Below the pieces are notes generated by a model that was not told the DNA's origin, did not search any database, and worked only from the letters and a program-made list of their open reading frames with translations. Shown here piece by piece: positions 40,120 through 50,105 of a DNA stretch of 64,000 nt. The first letter of the stretch is position 1. The number at the start of each line of letters is the position of its first letter. A program made the translations under genes and the position numbers. Where the stretch lies: NCBI GenBank assembly GCA_934045075.1, contig OW203730.1, positions 8,052,785-8,116,784 of the forward strand, given 5' to 3'. Origin of the DNA: Yponomeuta sedellus. Its lineage: Eukaryota; Arthropoda; Insecta; Lepidoptera; Yponomeutidae.

Positions 40120-41374
40120 TCTATATATATAAAACAAAGTCGTGTTAGTTACTTCACTTATAACTCAAGAACGGCTGAACCGATTTAGCTGAAAATTGGC
40201 AGGGAGGTATTTTAGAGCCAGGAGAAGGACATAGGATACTTTTTATCCCGTTCGACATCATTCCCGTGTGACTTGACATGTAACGTCAGTCACTATAAAA
40301 CGTGGTATAACAAAAAAGGTTGAAAGAGCATTATCTATCTCTGTCATAACATTAAGCTATATATTTATGTATTTATTTTTAGTTTACGTAATTTATTTCT
40401 TTCTGCAACTGACAACAAACATGAGAGTTACATTGCTTAGTGATACATCTGCTGAAGATTTCTCGGAGCAATTGCTGACTATCGGTAATGGTCAAGTACC
40501 TGTCGATGAATCGAGCGGATTAATATCTTTCCAAATAATTTCTGTAATTTTGTCTCATCAAAAGACGAACTTATCAACAATGTATTTCCAGAAATTATTT
40601 CTAACTACAAAACTTATGAATGGATGAGTGAGCGAGCAATTTTAGCGGCAAAGAATAAAGATGTAGATGACCTACACTACATAATTCAAAATAAGATCAT
40701 TGGAACAATGCATTCATTCAAATCTATTGACTGCGTCACAAATGAAGATGAAGCCACCAACTATCCAATTGAATTTTTAAACTCTTTGGACGTGCCTGGC
40801 TTACCACCGCACAATTTACGCCTAAAGGTTGGCTCCGTAGTAATCATGCTTCGAAACATAAACCAACTGGTGGTTTATGTTTCGAAGCAATTTGGTGGTT
40901 AGAAAATTGATGAACAATGTAATTTACGTTACGATAATGATAGGAAAATTCAAAGGTGAGGAAGTTCTCATTCCGAGGATACCGATGATCCCAACCGACA
41001 TGCCGTTTGAATTTAAAAGACTTCAATTTCCGATACGTCTTGCATTTGCCATGACCATCAACAAATCACAAGGCCAATCCTTAAAAGTTTGTGGTTTAAA
41101 TCTAGAACATTCATGTTTTTCCCATGGTCAATTATACGTGGCATGTTCACGGGTCGGAAGACCATCTGCGTTGTTTGTTTTTGCGCCTGATAATAAAACA
41201 AAAAATGTCGTGTATCACAAGGTACTTAAATGAAGAGCAACCTATGTACTAAAATACAGAAATAATTATGAATGATTGATGTAGAAATTGAATTTTTTTT
41301 GTATTTTTTCCAATAAAAAAAAATCTGTTTATTTATTGACATTAAGGCGGAACAAAGTTCGCCGGGTCAGCTAG
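40120..41374 (+). mobile_element. HelA-1, Helitron with internal deletions
   Basis: The 5' end TCTATATATATAAAACAAAG and 3' end CGGAACAAAGTTCGCCGGGT then CAGCTAG give both Helitron termini. The 3' hairpin is CGGCGGAAC/GTTCGCCG-like. The sequence between the 5' region and codons for LTTNMRVTLL is deleted, so the Rep (HUH nuclease) and the N-terminal half of the helicase are missing. HelA-2 begins at the next base. Confidence 0.85.
40407..41233 (+). pseudogene. HelA-1 helicase C-terminal half, broken
   Basis: Corresponds to residues about 217-492 of the minus-strand frame at 43958-45436, but is split into three overlapping frames by frameshifts (near 40530 and 40850-40900). Readable blocks: LQLTTNMRVTLLSDTSAEDF, MSERAILAAKNKDVDDLHYI and INKSQGQSLKVCGLNLEHSC, then YVACSRVGR. 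Between about 40847 and 40893 the normal codons for NQTKLCNGTR are replaced by an inverted copy of the preceding sequence (see findings). It cannot give a functional helicase. Confidence 0.85.
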
Positions 41375-41794
41375 TCTATATATATAAAAGAAAGTCGTGT
41401 TAGTTACTTCACTTATAACTCAAGAACGGCTGAACCGATTTAGCTGAAAATTGGCAGGAAGGCAGTTTAAAGCCAGGAGAAGGACATAGGATACTTTTTA
41501 TCCCGTTCGACATCATTCCCGTGTGACTTGACATGTAACGTCTGTCACTATAAAACGTGGTATAACAAAAAAGAATCAGACTTGGAATAACAAAATTGAC
41601 GTATAATGACAGCTATGTAATGACGTATGGATGACAATTTGATATTTGTAAGAAATCAATACTAAAACTATTTCTATTAAATAAATAATTAACATTATTG
41701 CCCAATTGCCCATTCGTATAAACAGTGAAGTGAACTATAAAACTCGGTATGGTTGAAAATTTAAGTTTTTAGGTGAAGTGAAGTTTAATTAATA

Positions 41795-41941
41795 ATGCCG
41801 CGACCAAGACGATCGAATCTTTCCCGACAAAGCCGTGATGCAAGAAGAATACGAAATACTGCAAATGAAAGGACTGAAGAAGAACAAGAAATTGCACGTG
41901 AACAGCGCCGCGATAGTATGGCTCGACTTCGTGCTTCTTAA
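41795..41941 (+). pseudogene. RepHel N-terminus in HelA-2
   Basis: 48 codons then a stop: MPRPRRSNLSRQSRDARRIR, then NTANERTEEEQEIAREQRRD and SMARLRAS. It is a basic, then acidic leader typical of the beginning of lepidopteran Helitron RepHel proteins. At the stop the sequence jumps to the helicase region (ACTCAGCAATGGCCAAAG), which marks a large internal deletion removing the Rep domain. Confidence 0.7.
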
Positions 41942-42820
41942 CACTCAGCAATGGCCAAAGTTTTAGCGGAAAATCATCATCTGGGATGAATGCACAATGG
42001 CGCATAAACGTGCATTAGAAGCACTTAACCGAACATTAAAAGATTTACGCAATGACTCGAGATGTTTTGGAGGAGCAATGATTTTACTTTCTGGCGATTT
42101 CCGCCAAATACTGCCAGTAATTCCAAGATCTACGGCTGCCGACGAAGTAAACGCTTGCCTCAAATCGTCAAATCTATGGCGCCATGTGAGGAAACTGCAA
42201 CTGACAACAAACATGAGAGTTACATTGCTTAATGATACATCTGCTGAAGATTTCTCGGAGCAATTGCTGACTATCGGTAATGGTCAAGTACCTGTCGATG
42301 AATCGAGCGGATTAATATCATTTCCAAATAATTTCTGTAATTTTGTCTCATCAAAAGACGAACTTATCCACAATGTATTTCCAGAAATTATTTCTAACTA
42401 CAAAAATTATGTATGGATGAGTGAGCGAGCAATTTTAGCGGCAAAGAATAAAGATGTAGATGACCTAAACTACATCATTCAAAATAAGATCATTGGAACA
42501 ATGCATTCATTCAAATCTATTGACTGCGTCACAATTGAAGATGAAGCCACCAACTATCCAATTGAATTTTTGAACTCTTTGGACGTGTCTGGCTTACCAC
42601 CGCACAATTTACGCCTAAAGGTTGGCTCCGTAGTAATCATGCTTTGAAACATAAACCAACCAAAACTGTGCAACGGTACGCGTTTGGTGGTTAGAAAATT
42701 GATGAACAATGTAATTTACGCTACGATAATGATAGGAAAATTCAAAGGTGAGGAAGTTCTCATTCCGAGGATACCGATGATCCCAACCGATATGCCATTT
42801 GAATTTAAAAGACTTTGTAT
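41942..42820 (+). pseudogene. HelA-2 helicase middle part, broken
   Basis: Matches residues about 130-415 of the frame at 43958-45436: Walker B region IIWDECTMAHKRALEAL, motif III LLSGDFRQILPVIPR, and LQLTTNMRVTLLNDTSAEDF. Relative to that copy a 5-bp deletion after GTTTTAGCGG causes a frameshift, a stop replaces the Arg after VVIML near 42645, and the segment with TINKSQGQS and YVACSRVGR is deleted. Confidence 0.8.
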
Positions 42821-42924
42821 TTTTTCCAATAGAAAAAAAATCTGCTTATTTATTGACATTAAGGCGGAACAAAGTTCGCCGGGTAGGCTAGTTATAGATG
42901 TAATAGGTATCAATCCTCCAAAAA

Positions 42925-43000
42925 ATGTCGTAAATTAAGGTAGTTATCAATATACCTTAATTCACGACGTTTTGGCAGCATTGCTGGACCTCTCATATTA
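42925..43000 (-). repeat. R-repeat fragment
   Basis: TTAATTCACGACGTTTTGGC and AGCATTGCTGGACC are a decayed form of CCCGACGTTTCGGCAGCGTT. An inverted TATTGATAACTACC...GGTAGTTATCAATATA arrangement lies just before it (about 42905-42957). Confidence 0.45.
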
Positions 43001-43548
43001 ATATTCATATTCATATTCATATTCATATTCATATTCATATTCATATTCATATTCATATTCATATCCATATCCATATCCATATCCATATCCATATCCATAT
43101 CCATATCCATATCCATATCCATATCCATATCCATATCCATATCCATATCCATATCCATATCCATATCCATATCCATATCCATATCCATATCCATATCCAT
43201 ATCCATATCCATATCCATATCAATATCCATATCCATATCCATATCCATATCCATATCCATATCCATATCCATATCCATATCCATATCCATATCCATATCC
43301 ATATCCATATCCATATCCATATCCATATCCATATCCATATCCATATCCATATCCATATCCATATCCATATCCATATCCATATCCATATCCATATCCATAT
43401 CCATATCCATATCCATATCCATATCCATATCCATATCCATATCCATATCCATATCCATATCCATATCCATATCCATATCCATATCCATATCCATATCCAT
43501 ATCCATATCCATATCCATATCCATATCCATATTCATATTCATATTCAT
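43001..43548. repeat. Hexanucleotide array (ATATCC)n with (ATATTC) borders
   Basis: About 91 units. Both ends consist of ATATTC units (about 9 at the left, 3 at the right) and the core of ATATCC units, with one ATATCA near 43218. The minus-strand MDMD frame follows from the 6-bp period and is not a gene. Confidence 0.97.
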
Positions 43549-43815
43549 TTATTCAGTTTAGGTAACAACATCGTCAATTTATATTTTAAGTATAAAACAA
43601 AAGCAGAAGATTATTTAGCTTAAATTACAATAAAACATAGTCACAATTTCATAATTAAAACAAATAAATTTGTATAATCAATTAACAGTTAAAATAATAT
43701 ATCCGTAATAATATAATGTCAAATAATGATGTCAATTCAGTTGATTTTTTTAATTTATCGTTGAATATTTAATTACTCACTGACTCCCTTATGTCCACGG
43801 GAATTTTATTATAAA
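43549..43815. other. AT-rich, nothing recognised
   Basis: No gene or element named. Confidence 0.4.
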
Positions 43816-43957
43816 CTAGCTGACCCGGCGAACTTTGTTCCGCCTTAATGTCAATAAATAAGCAGATTTTTTTTTATTGGAAAAAATACAAAAAAAAAAT
43901 TAATTTCTACATCAATCATTCATAATTATTTCTGTATTTTAGTACATAGGTTGCTCT

Positions 43958-45436
43958 TCATTTAAGTACCTTGTGATACACGACATTTTTTGTTTTATTA
44001 TCAGGCGCAAAAACAAACAACGCAGATGGTCTTCCGACCCGTGAACATGCCACGTATAATTGACCATGGGAGAAACATGAATGTTCTAGATTTAAACCAC
44101 AAACTTTTAAGGATTGGCCTTGTGATTTGTTGATGGTCATGGCAAATGCAAGACGTATCGGAAATTGAAGTCTTTTAAATTCAAACGGCATATCGGTTGG
44201 GATCATCGGTATCCTCGGAATGAGAACTTCCTCACCTTTGAATTTTCCTATCATTATCGTAGCGTAAATTACATTGTTCATCAATTTTCTAACCACCAAA
44301 CGCGTACCGTTGCACAGTTTTGTTTGGTTTATGTTTCGAAGCATGATTACTACGGAGCCAACCTTTAGGCGTAAATTGTGCGGTGGTAAGCCAGGCACGT
44401 CCAAAGAGTTTAAAAATTCAATTGGATAGTTGGTGGCTTCATCTTCATTTGTGACGCAGTCAATAGATTTGAATGAATGCATTGTTCCAATGATCTTATT
44501 TTGAATTATGTAGTTTAGGTCATCTACATCTTTATTCTTTGCCGCTAAAATTGCTCGCTCACTCATCCATTCATAATTTTTGTAGTTAGAAATAATTTCT
44601 GGAAATATATTGTTGATAAGTTCGTCTTTTGATGAGACAAAATTACAGAAATTATTTGGAAATGATATTAATCCGCTCGATTCATCGACAGGTACTTGAC
44701 CATTACCGATAGTCAGCAATTGCTCCGAGAAATCTTCGGCAGATGTATCATTAAGCAATGTAACTCTCATGTTTGTTGTCAGTTGCAGTTTCTTCACATG
44801 GCGCCATAGATTTGACGATTTGAGGCAAGCGTTTATTTCGTCGGCAGCCGTAGATCTTGGAATTACTGGCAGTATTTGGCGGAAATCGCCAGAAAGTAAA
44901 ATTATTGCTCCTCCAAAACATCTCGAGTCATTGCGTAAATCTTTTAATGTTCGGTTAAGTGCTTCTAATGCACGTTTATGCGCCATTGTGCATTCGTCCC
45001 AGATGATGATTTTCGATACCGCTAAAACTTTGGCCATTGCTGAGTGTTTTGCAATATTACACGTTGGTTCTTCAATAGTTTGAAGATTTAACGGTAATTT
45101 GAATGCTGAATGAGCCGTACGGCATCCTTCTATTAACGTGGCTGCTATTCCAGAAGAAGCAACTGCAACCGCTACGTTAGATCTCGCCCGAACAGTTGCT
45201 AAAACTAATGACATGAGGAATGTCTTGCCAGTTCCACCAGGGGCATCTAGGAAATATAAACCACCATTTTCATCATCGATTGCCTTCATTAAAGTATCAT
45301 AAACTTCCTTTTGTTGGTAATTCAACAGGGGTACATTCGTTTGAACTACTAAATCTGTTTCCTGGTGATCATATTCACGTTCCCGTTCCAATTCTCGATT
45401 AAATGCGTCATTCATTTCACGATATGGTGCTGGCAT
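43958..45436 (-). pseudogene. Helitron Pif1-like helicase domain of RepHel
   Basis: 492 codons without a stop. SF1 5'-3' DNA helicase that, in a complete RepHel, would unwind DNA during rolling-circle transposition. Visible motifs: Walker A PGGTGKT (66-72), motif Ia ASSGIAA (93-99), Walker B IIIWDE (143-148), motif III LSGDFRQ (181-187), TTNMR (220-224), motif V TINKSQGQS (434-442) and motif VI YVACSRVGR (461-469). All helicase signatures are therefore present. The true protein start is lost: the frame continues upstream through a single in-frame stop (45437-45442 region) into 45440-45808. The assigned ATG is only the first after that stop. Without the HUH nuclease it cannot move the element. 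A host use of the helicase part is not indicated. Confidence 0.9.
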
Positions 45437-45439
45437 TAC

Positions 45440-45808
45440 TTACCTGATTAATAAATTACCGCACATGAGGTAACACATATCTTCGATCAAGAGTAAAGCA
45501 CGATTATGTATCTCCTCATTCATCTCAATATCGTGATTTCTGGAACTGACACGAATTTGATGTAAAATATCTTCTGACATATTATCCTTGTATTTGTGCC
45601 ACAGGTTACATGGGTTTGATGGAAAACATGTCGAAATTATGATAGCGAATAATGTGCGTATCTGACTTGGAGATGCAGAGATAATGGCTTCAGCGATTGT
45701 CGTATCCCAATGACTATCGTTTTCTAATAACTTCAATTCTTCACATGCAGCACGATATGTTGGGAATACCATTAACAGTTCGTAGTGACTCAAATGACGT
45801 TGGCCCAC
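45440..45808 (-). pseudogene. RepHel segment upstream of the helicase
   Basis: 122 codons in the same frame as the helicase, separated from it by one TAA codon. Recognisable RepHel linker features: GQRHLSHYELLMVFPTYRAA, PSQIRTLFAIIISTCFPSNP, then CNLWHKYKDNMSEDILHQIR and LLLIEDMCYLMCGNLLIR. In complete Helitrons this block joins the Rep and helicase domains. The stop lies within CAGGTAAGTAATG, which by chance also reads as a splice donor consensus. Confidence 0.8.
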
Positions 45809-46001
45809 GCATATTTACCATTTTATAGTAACTGACGTTACATGTCAAGTCACACGGGAATGATGTCGAACGGGATAAAAAGTATCCTATGTCCTTCTCC
45901 TGGCTCTAAACTACCTCCCTGCCAATTTTCAGCTAAATCGGTTCAGCTGTTCTTGAGTTATAAGTGAAGTAACTAACACGACTTTCTTTTATATATATAG
46001 A

Positions 46002-46260
46002 TACGCGGCCCCATAACCCCTAGCGACATGCCAGTCTTAGACAGACGATGTTTAACAATCGCTAGGTCGTGCTGTCTTCGTGCTTTACACCTACTGGTTG
46101 TCACCACTGGGGAAAAGCGAGTCAGATTGCTCCGGACATATTTGGCTCCGCGGACGTAGTCAGTGTTGTGTCTCGGTCCGGTGCGATAAACTAAAAGTTC
46201 GGTCTACCCATGACCACGGCAACTCAACGCATCCGAAGCGTCGGGAATCAACAAAATTAA
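46002..46260 (+). repeat. Possible R-repeat relative
   Basis: GGTCTACCCATGACCACGGC, AACTCAACGCATCCGAAGCG and TCGGGAATCAAC resemble the R-repeat core. The upstream part (CCAGTCTTAGACAGACGATG, TCGGTCCGGTGCGATAAACT) has no relative that I can see. Confidence 0.4.
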
Positions 46261-46916
46261 TTTTTTTTTGCATACGTATTTTACTGTCTGAAATTAAACT
46301 AGATACGAAATAAAACGACCCGTATTTTTTATTTTCGGAAATTCGATGATTTTCATTCATAATTTTCTGTTTGAATTTCGTCTTATTCTAAAAAGATGTA
46401 ACCGCCAAATGAGGTCACACATACGGCTTAGTAATACTAACAACCTTGCGGTCTTTTTAAAAACCATTGGAATTAAGGAAAGGAACGGTACCTCCTCATT
46501 CCACCGTATGTGTGACGTCATCACACAATTTTTGGTTTTTATTTATTTTCTCTAAAATTAAGCAATAATAAAAATAGGAAAATTAAGAAACGGTATTTTT
46601 CTCTCCTCACTTGCAGCTCGGGTCGCAAACTTCTGCGATCTCGGCCGTTCTTTGTATTACCACCCTAGTTGTGTAATGTACTATTAATAACAAAATAGTA
46701 ACATGTTTTAAGTTACTATATATATATATTGGAAAGCTTTGCGCAGTAATTTACTTTACACTTGTATGCGAAAGTGAATAGACTTGTTTGGATTGGTAAT
46801 GTAGCTAAATTAGGATGCAAAAAGTGATTAACTGCTAATTTTACGACCAACTCTACTCAACTAAATTTGAGGACCAACTCTTTTTTAATAATGAAAACAT
46901 TCACTGTATTTTTTTT
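46261..46916. other. No gene; imperfect inverted repeat
   Basis: GAGGTCACACATACGG (about 46409) and CCGTATGTGTGACGTC (about 46504) are inverted with one mismatch, about 80 bp apart. A MITE is possible. Otherwise nothing. Confidence 0.45.
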
Positions 46917-47036
46917 TTATTGCACTAACCTGCGCTAAGGACAATTTTAAAAACCTATTTAGAGGCTAAAAAATCCACCCATGCCGGGATTCGAACCCGC
47001 GACCTCTGGCTCGGATAGCCAGAGATTGCGGGTTCA
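46917..47036. mobile_element. tPal copy 8, collapsed
   Basis: TGCACTAACCTGCGCTAAGG, AACCTATTTAGAGGCTAAAA and GCCGGGATTCGAACCCGCGA, then directly the inverse CTCGGATAGCCAGAGATTGC and GGGTTC. The second arm is cut after GGGTTC. Confidence 0.7.
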
Positions 47037-47372
47037 CCTAATTATGCCTACTAAATATAAAGCGTTTCCGCCCTTTGACTTAAGCAACTAGGCATTTCTT
47101 ACTAGCGTGGAATTGACCGGCCGCTGGAATTGAAAAAGTATGGGAGTAGAAGTAAAATAGAAAAGAGAACGCGTTATTTCGCTGCAGATAGCAAACAATA
47201 GACAAAAGATGCCAAGAGATCGTCTGTTTCCGCCAATTCAATCATTCCATCTCTGCGTAGTCAGTCGTAGGCCGGCTACGGACTGTGAGCTACGGCGTAG
47301 CGCTCGTAGCATCAGTCGAGTCGTAGCACCCGTAGCGGCACCACGCTCGCTCACTGAGCGCTTTGCTACACA
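47037..47372. other. Low-repeat stretch with CGTAGC motifs
   Basis: GCGTAGTCAGTCGTAGGCCG, GGCGTAGCGCTCGTAGC and CACCCGTAGCGGCACC give a cluster of GTAGC motifs at 47255-47340. A 67-codon plus-strand frame covers this without a recognised motif. The GC content is above its surroundings. Confidence 0.4.
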
Positions 47373-47528
47373 CGTATATAATCGAAAATTTGTTGAAAAT
47401 CTAAGGAAATAAGACGTTTGATTCTAATTTCGAAATACAGACTCTTGAACTTTCCATATTTAAGTGCTAAATAATTGAATTTCTATGCGTTAATTAGTAA
47501 AAAGTGCTTGGATTGATTGTCGCAACAG
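47373..47528 (+). promoter_or_regulatory. Speculative promoter and non-coding first exon
   Basis: GTATATAATC (about 47373) resembles a TATA box. About 150 bp downstream CGCAACAGGTAAGGGC contains a strong 5' splice donor (CAG|GTAAGG, exon end 47528). The stretch between them has no long frame. This arrangement could be a 5' UTR exon, but single consensus matches are expected by chance in AT-rich DNA. Confidence 0.15.
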
Positions 47529-47530
47529 GT

Positions 47531-48045
47531 AAGGGCTATTTTTATCGTCTCCAATAAGGGGCGTATCTTATTTTCTTTTTATTGCGAGAAAATCAATGTC
47601 TGCAATATTTTTTTACATAAAAACTTGTTATTTTCATTATACTAGTCCGTTTAGTGAAATTCTATTTCGGTTAAAAAACCGTAATCAGTATTTTACCAAA
47701 AAAAACACAAAGTTTGTTTTTATTTGCATGTTTAGATCAATTAGTTCGTGTATTGTTTCGTTCGTATGTGGTTTAATATGTAGTTTTAGAAACAAAGAAA
47801 TTTATGAGGCATTTTGAGGTTTACATTCGCAACTGCAATAGTTTTTTCTTATAGTAACTACATATAATACATGAAAGCCTTAACCTAGTGACATTTAGTG
47901 ACAATACAGACCTTATTGTTGCTATGAATATACTTAATATGGAATTGATTTTCAGTTCTAACAAATTTTTAATACAACACATTGAAATTAAAACAATAAA
48001 TAAATTAAAACAATAAATAAATTATAATAAAATCTACAAAAAACA
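47531..48045. other. No recognised feature
   Basis: Nothing recognised. Confidence 0.4.
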
Positions 48046-48230
48046 ATCACTTGTCCTGGTCCCAAACTATGTTACTTTGTAATACAGTAACCAGGCAAGT
48101 ATATCACAAACATGAAAATATACCTAGACTTAGGCTATGGGTATAAATTTATGACGGCCCCCACTGAGAATCGAACCTACAACCCCCCGTATATTAATCA
48201 GATGTGATACCGCTAGACCAAAGAGACAGT
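48046..48230 (-). mobile_element. SINE-D, near full length
   Basis: AATCACTTGTCCTGGTCCCA, AACCAGGCAAGTATATCACA, AACATGAAAATATACCTAGA, GAGAATCGAACCTACAACCC (box B side) and GATACCGCTAGACCAAAGAG (box A side). Confidence 0.7.
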
Positions 48231-48261
48231 TAAAAATTAAAAATAATTTATTAAGTAAGTC

Positions 48262-48350
48262 ACCGTCATCGTCAGGCTATACTAGTCCACTGCTGGACAT
48301 AGCCCTCCCCTAAAGAGCGCCACGTTGAGCTATCATAGGGGGTCATGCCC
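48262..48350 (-). mobile_element. RTE-a 3' end fragment
   Basis: GTCATCGTCAGGCTATACTA, GTCCACTGCTGGACATAGCC and CTCCCCTAAAGAGCGCCA, then GGGGTCATGCCCATAATCCC as in the repeat at 4618 and 50440. Confidence 0.7.
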
Positions 48351-48678
48351 ATAATCCCTACGCTGGTAAGTAAATCATTTATTTCCAAGAAGACAATACA
48401 AATTAAAGTAACTTATAAAGAGGCAGTGGAGGGTATTACAAAAATTGTTTTACGTTTACCGGCACTCCCCAAACTAGGTGAAGTTTGTATTTTGGGGACT
48501 TTCTTAGTGTGCACAGTTTCCACATTTATTTTAACACCTCTACACACTTGTCACGAACTCTTGAAATATAAGTATTTAAAGATGAACATAAAGATAAAAA
48601 TTAACTCCTTACATTTTTCTTTTCTTTCATTTAGGCTGGCAAAGGTTAATACATTCTTCATGGGGGCATTGTATACGC
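48351..48678. other. No recognised feature
   Basis: An open frame of about 110 codons covers much of this stretch, but I recognise no motif in it. Confidence 0.35.
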
Positions 48679-48813
48679 TTCTATAGTAAAATCCCTGAAG
48701 ATATATTAAGCTTGCCTGAATCGCGGTTCAAAAAATATGTTAAGCACACTTTGTGCCAAAAGGGCTACTATAACATAAAGGATTATTTAGATGACAATGA
48801 GGTCTGGAATTAA
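48679..48813 (+). pseudogene. Non-LTR retrotransposon ORF2 C-terminus
   Basis: 44 codons and a stop: FYSKIPEDILSLPESRFKKY, then VKHTLCQKGYYNIKDYLDDN and EVWN. The pattern FYNKIP..I..LP...FK..VK..L..KAYY...DYL.D...W is the common C-terminus of Jockey/CR1-like elements in Lepidoptera. All upstream domains are absent, so this is a strongly 5'-truncated insertion. Confidence 0.75.
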
Positions 48814-49023
48814 AGCCAGTACAATGTATGAGTTCTATGTTTATAATAATTATGTAAACTATGTTAATAAGGGTTTTTGAAAAGACTTAAGTTAGGAGTT
48901 TTTTTGTCCATTTTTTCTCCTAAATGATCTAGATTTTGAAATGGACACCTAGTCTGAATTGTAACGTTCATTAAGCCGCAGTTTCTGTGCTACTTTGAAT
49001 AAAACCTTTTCATTTCATTTCAT
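48814..49023 (+). mobile_element. 3' UTR of the 48679 element
   Basis: GGAGTTTTTTTGTCCATTTT, AAATGGACACCTAGTCTGAA, GTAACGTTCATTAAGCCGCA and TGAATAAAACC, ending (TTTCA)n. AATAAA may be the polyadenylation signal. Confidence 0.7.
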
Positions 49024-49412
49024 TGATCGACCTTTCCACATAACATACCCTACCTTTTTATGTGCAAGGTACATTGGATAAATGTCGCTCTAATTAGGCT
49101 GTTTTAAGATCTCTGGTTACATCCGGAATTGCTTGGTTATTTCTAGAATCACAATTTTACTCCAAATTTTGTATGCCATACTGTTATAGGTCTACAAGTT
49201 TTCTAAGTTCTATTCCGTGGAGAGGAAGCGTTTGCCCTTCGCGATTACATTCCCTTTCTCCCTTAGGGATTGCCCTAGTTCTACCTATATTGTGCGGTCT
49301 TGAAAATATAATTAGGTACGTGTTATATTATGTATAGATATTTACAATTGTACATAGTACTATAAAACAGGAATATGTATTGTTTCGTTTCAATGTAGTT
49401 ATTATTATTTTA
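49024..49412. other. No recognised feature
   Basis: Nothing recognised. Confidence 0.4.
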
Positions 49413-49584
49413 GGGCTGATATTTCCATCTTCGGATAAAGCTTATTCGTCGAATATTATATTAAACAACCAATTCAAAAATGTGTTCTAATTGCCTTTCT
49501 TTTTTTGTTTCACGGTGACATTTTTATATTATTGTGTAATACTTTATTAGACGGATAAGTTATCCGAAGATTGAAAAGCAGCCC
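49413..49584. mobile_element. Harbinger-like MITE, TTA duplication
   Basis: Left GGGCTGATATTTCCATCTTC, then GGATAAAGCTTATTCGTC. Right GACGGATAAGTTATCCGAAG then ATTGAAAAGCAGCCC. Flanks are TTA at 49410-49412 and 49585-49587. The interior is AT-rich without coding content. It is not the same family as the element at 85-465, but has the same target type. Confidence 0.75.
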
Positions 49585-49637
49585 TTAATTTAAAAATGGT
49601 GTTCTGACCATGACATTTTCGGATATATAAGTGTTAT

Positions 49638-49800
49638 CAACCTTTTGTATATCCCCATTGCTGGGGCATGGGTCTGTTTCTGCATCATTGAAAGGTTAGG
49701 TCATACTCCACCACGGGAGCCAAGTCCGGGTTGGTGGAGGATTGTAAGGCAGTGGCGGGCTTTATTGCCAGAAGTTATCAAGGTGCTCATACGGCCTCGG
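49638..49800 (-). mobile_element. 5S-SINE 3' half
   Basis: ATATCCCCATTGCTGGGGCA, CATACTCCACCACGGGAGCC, AAGTCCGGGTTGGTGGAGGA and GCCAGAAGTTATCAAGG. Confidence 0.75.
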
Positions 49801-50010
49801 ATATGGTTTATGTATATATAAAGTACATATAAAGTATTGAATATAAATATTGAATATTGAATATAAAACGTGACTTTTCTGTTTGCCAACATGCATACAA
49901 ATATAAATCCATCCATATGCAGAACCCAAATTTTTTCAGTTACAATACTACTAAACTAGTTGTATTTTGGAAAATCACAATCTTTTAATCTTAATTTTAG
50001 CTTAATATAA

Positions 50011-50105
50011 TGTACTCGTAATAAAGTATAATTATTACGAGTACAATATATTTGCACCTACTATCCGTTTTACTTTTTCTACCGCAACTCTTTATGGTCG
50101 CTTAT
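50011..50105. repeat. Palindrome and adjacent non-LTR UTR trace
   Basis: TGTACTCGTAATAA and TTATTACGAGTACA are perfect 14-bp arms (50011-50045). From 50051, TTGCACCTACTATCCGTTTT resembles the start of the 15332-family UTR. Confidence 0.65.

Larger units (their letters stand above)
41375..42891 (+). mobile_element. HelA-2, Helitron joined to HelA-1
   Basis: Starts TCTATATATATAAAAGAAAG directly after the CTAG of HelA-1. The 3' end is CAAAGTTCGCCGGGTAGGCTAG, one base changed from HelA-1 in the terminal region. It keeps the N-terminal start of the RepHel frame and the middle of the helicase; the Rep domain and the end of the helicase are deleted. Confidence 0.85.
43816..46001 (-). mobile_element. 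HelA-3, Helitron with long helicase frame
   Basis: On the minus strand it starts TCTATATATATAAAAGAAAG at 46001 and ends GTTCGCCGGGTCAGCTAG at 43816. It is the longest of the three copies at 2186 bp. From the 5' region it jumps to the second half of RepHel, so the Rep nuclease is missing. The helicase half is almost intact. The element is non-autonomous but recent, given its open frame. Confidence 0.9.

Noticed and set aside
42910..43548. 212-codon minus-strand frame of Met-Asp repeats
   Set aside because: It is the translation of the (ATATCC)n array and has no independent coding signal.
45430..45445. Splice donor making the stop between the two RepHel frames part of an intron
   Set aside because: CAGGTAAGT is present on the minus strand, but the frame continues directly on the other side of the stop, so no intron is needed. 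A single premature stop is simpler.
48345..48686. 113-codon frame as a host gene
   Set aside because: It begins inside an RTE-a related repeat and runs into the truncated retrotransposon in another frame. No motif is recognised.
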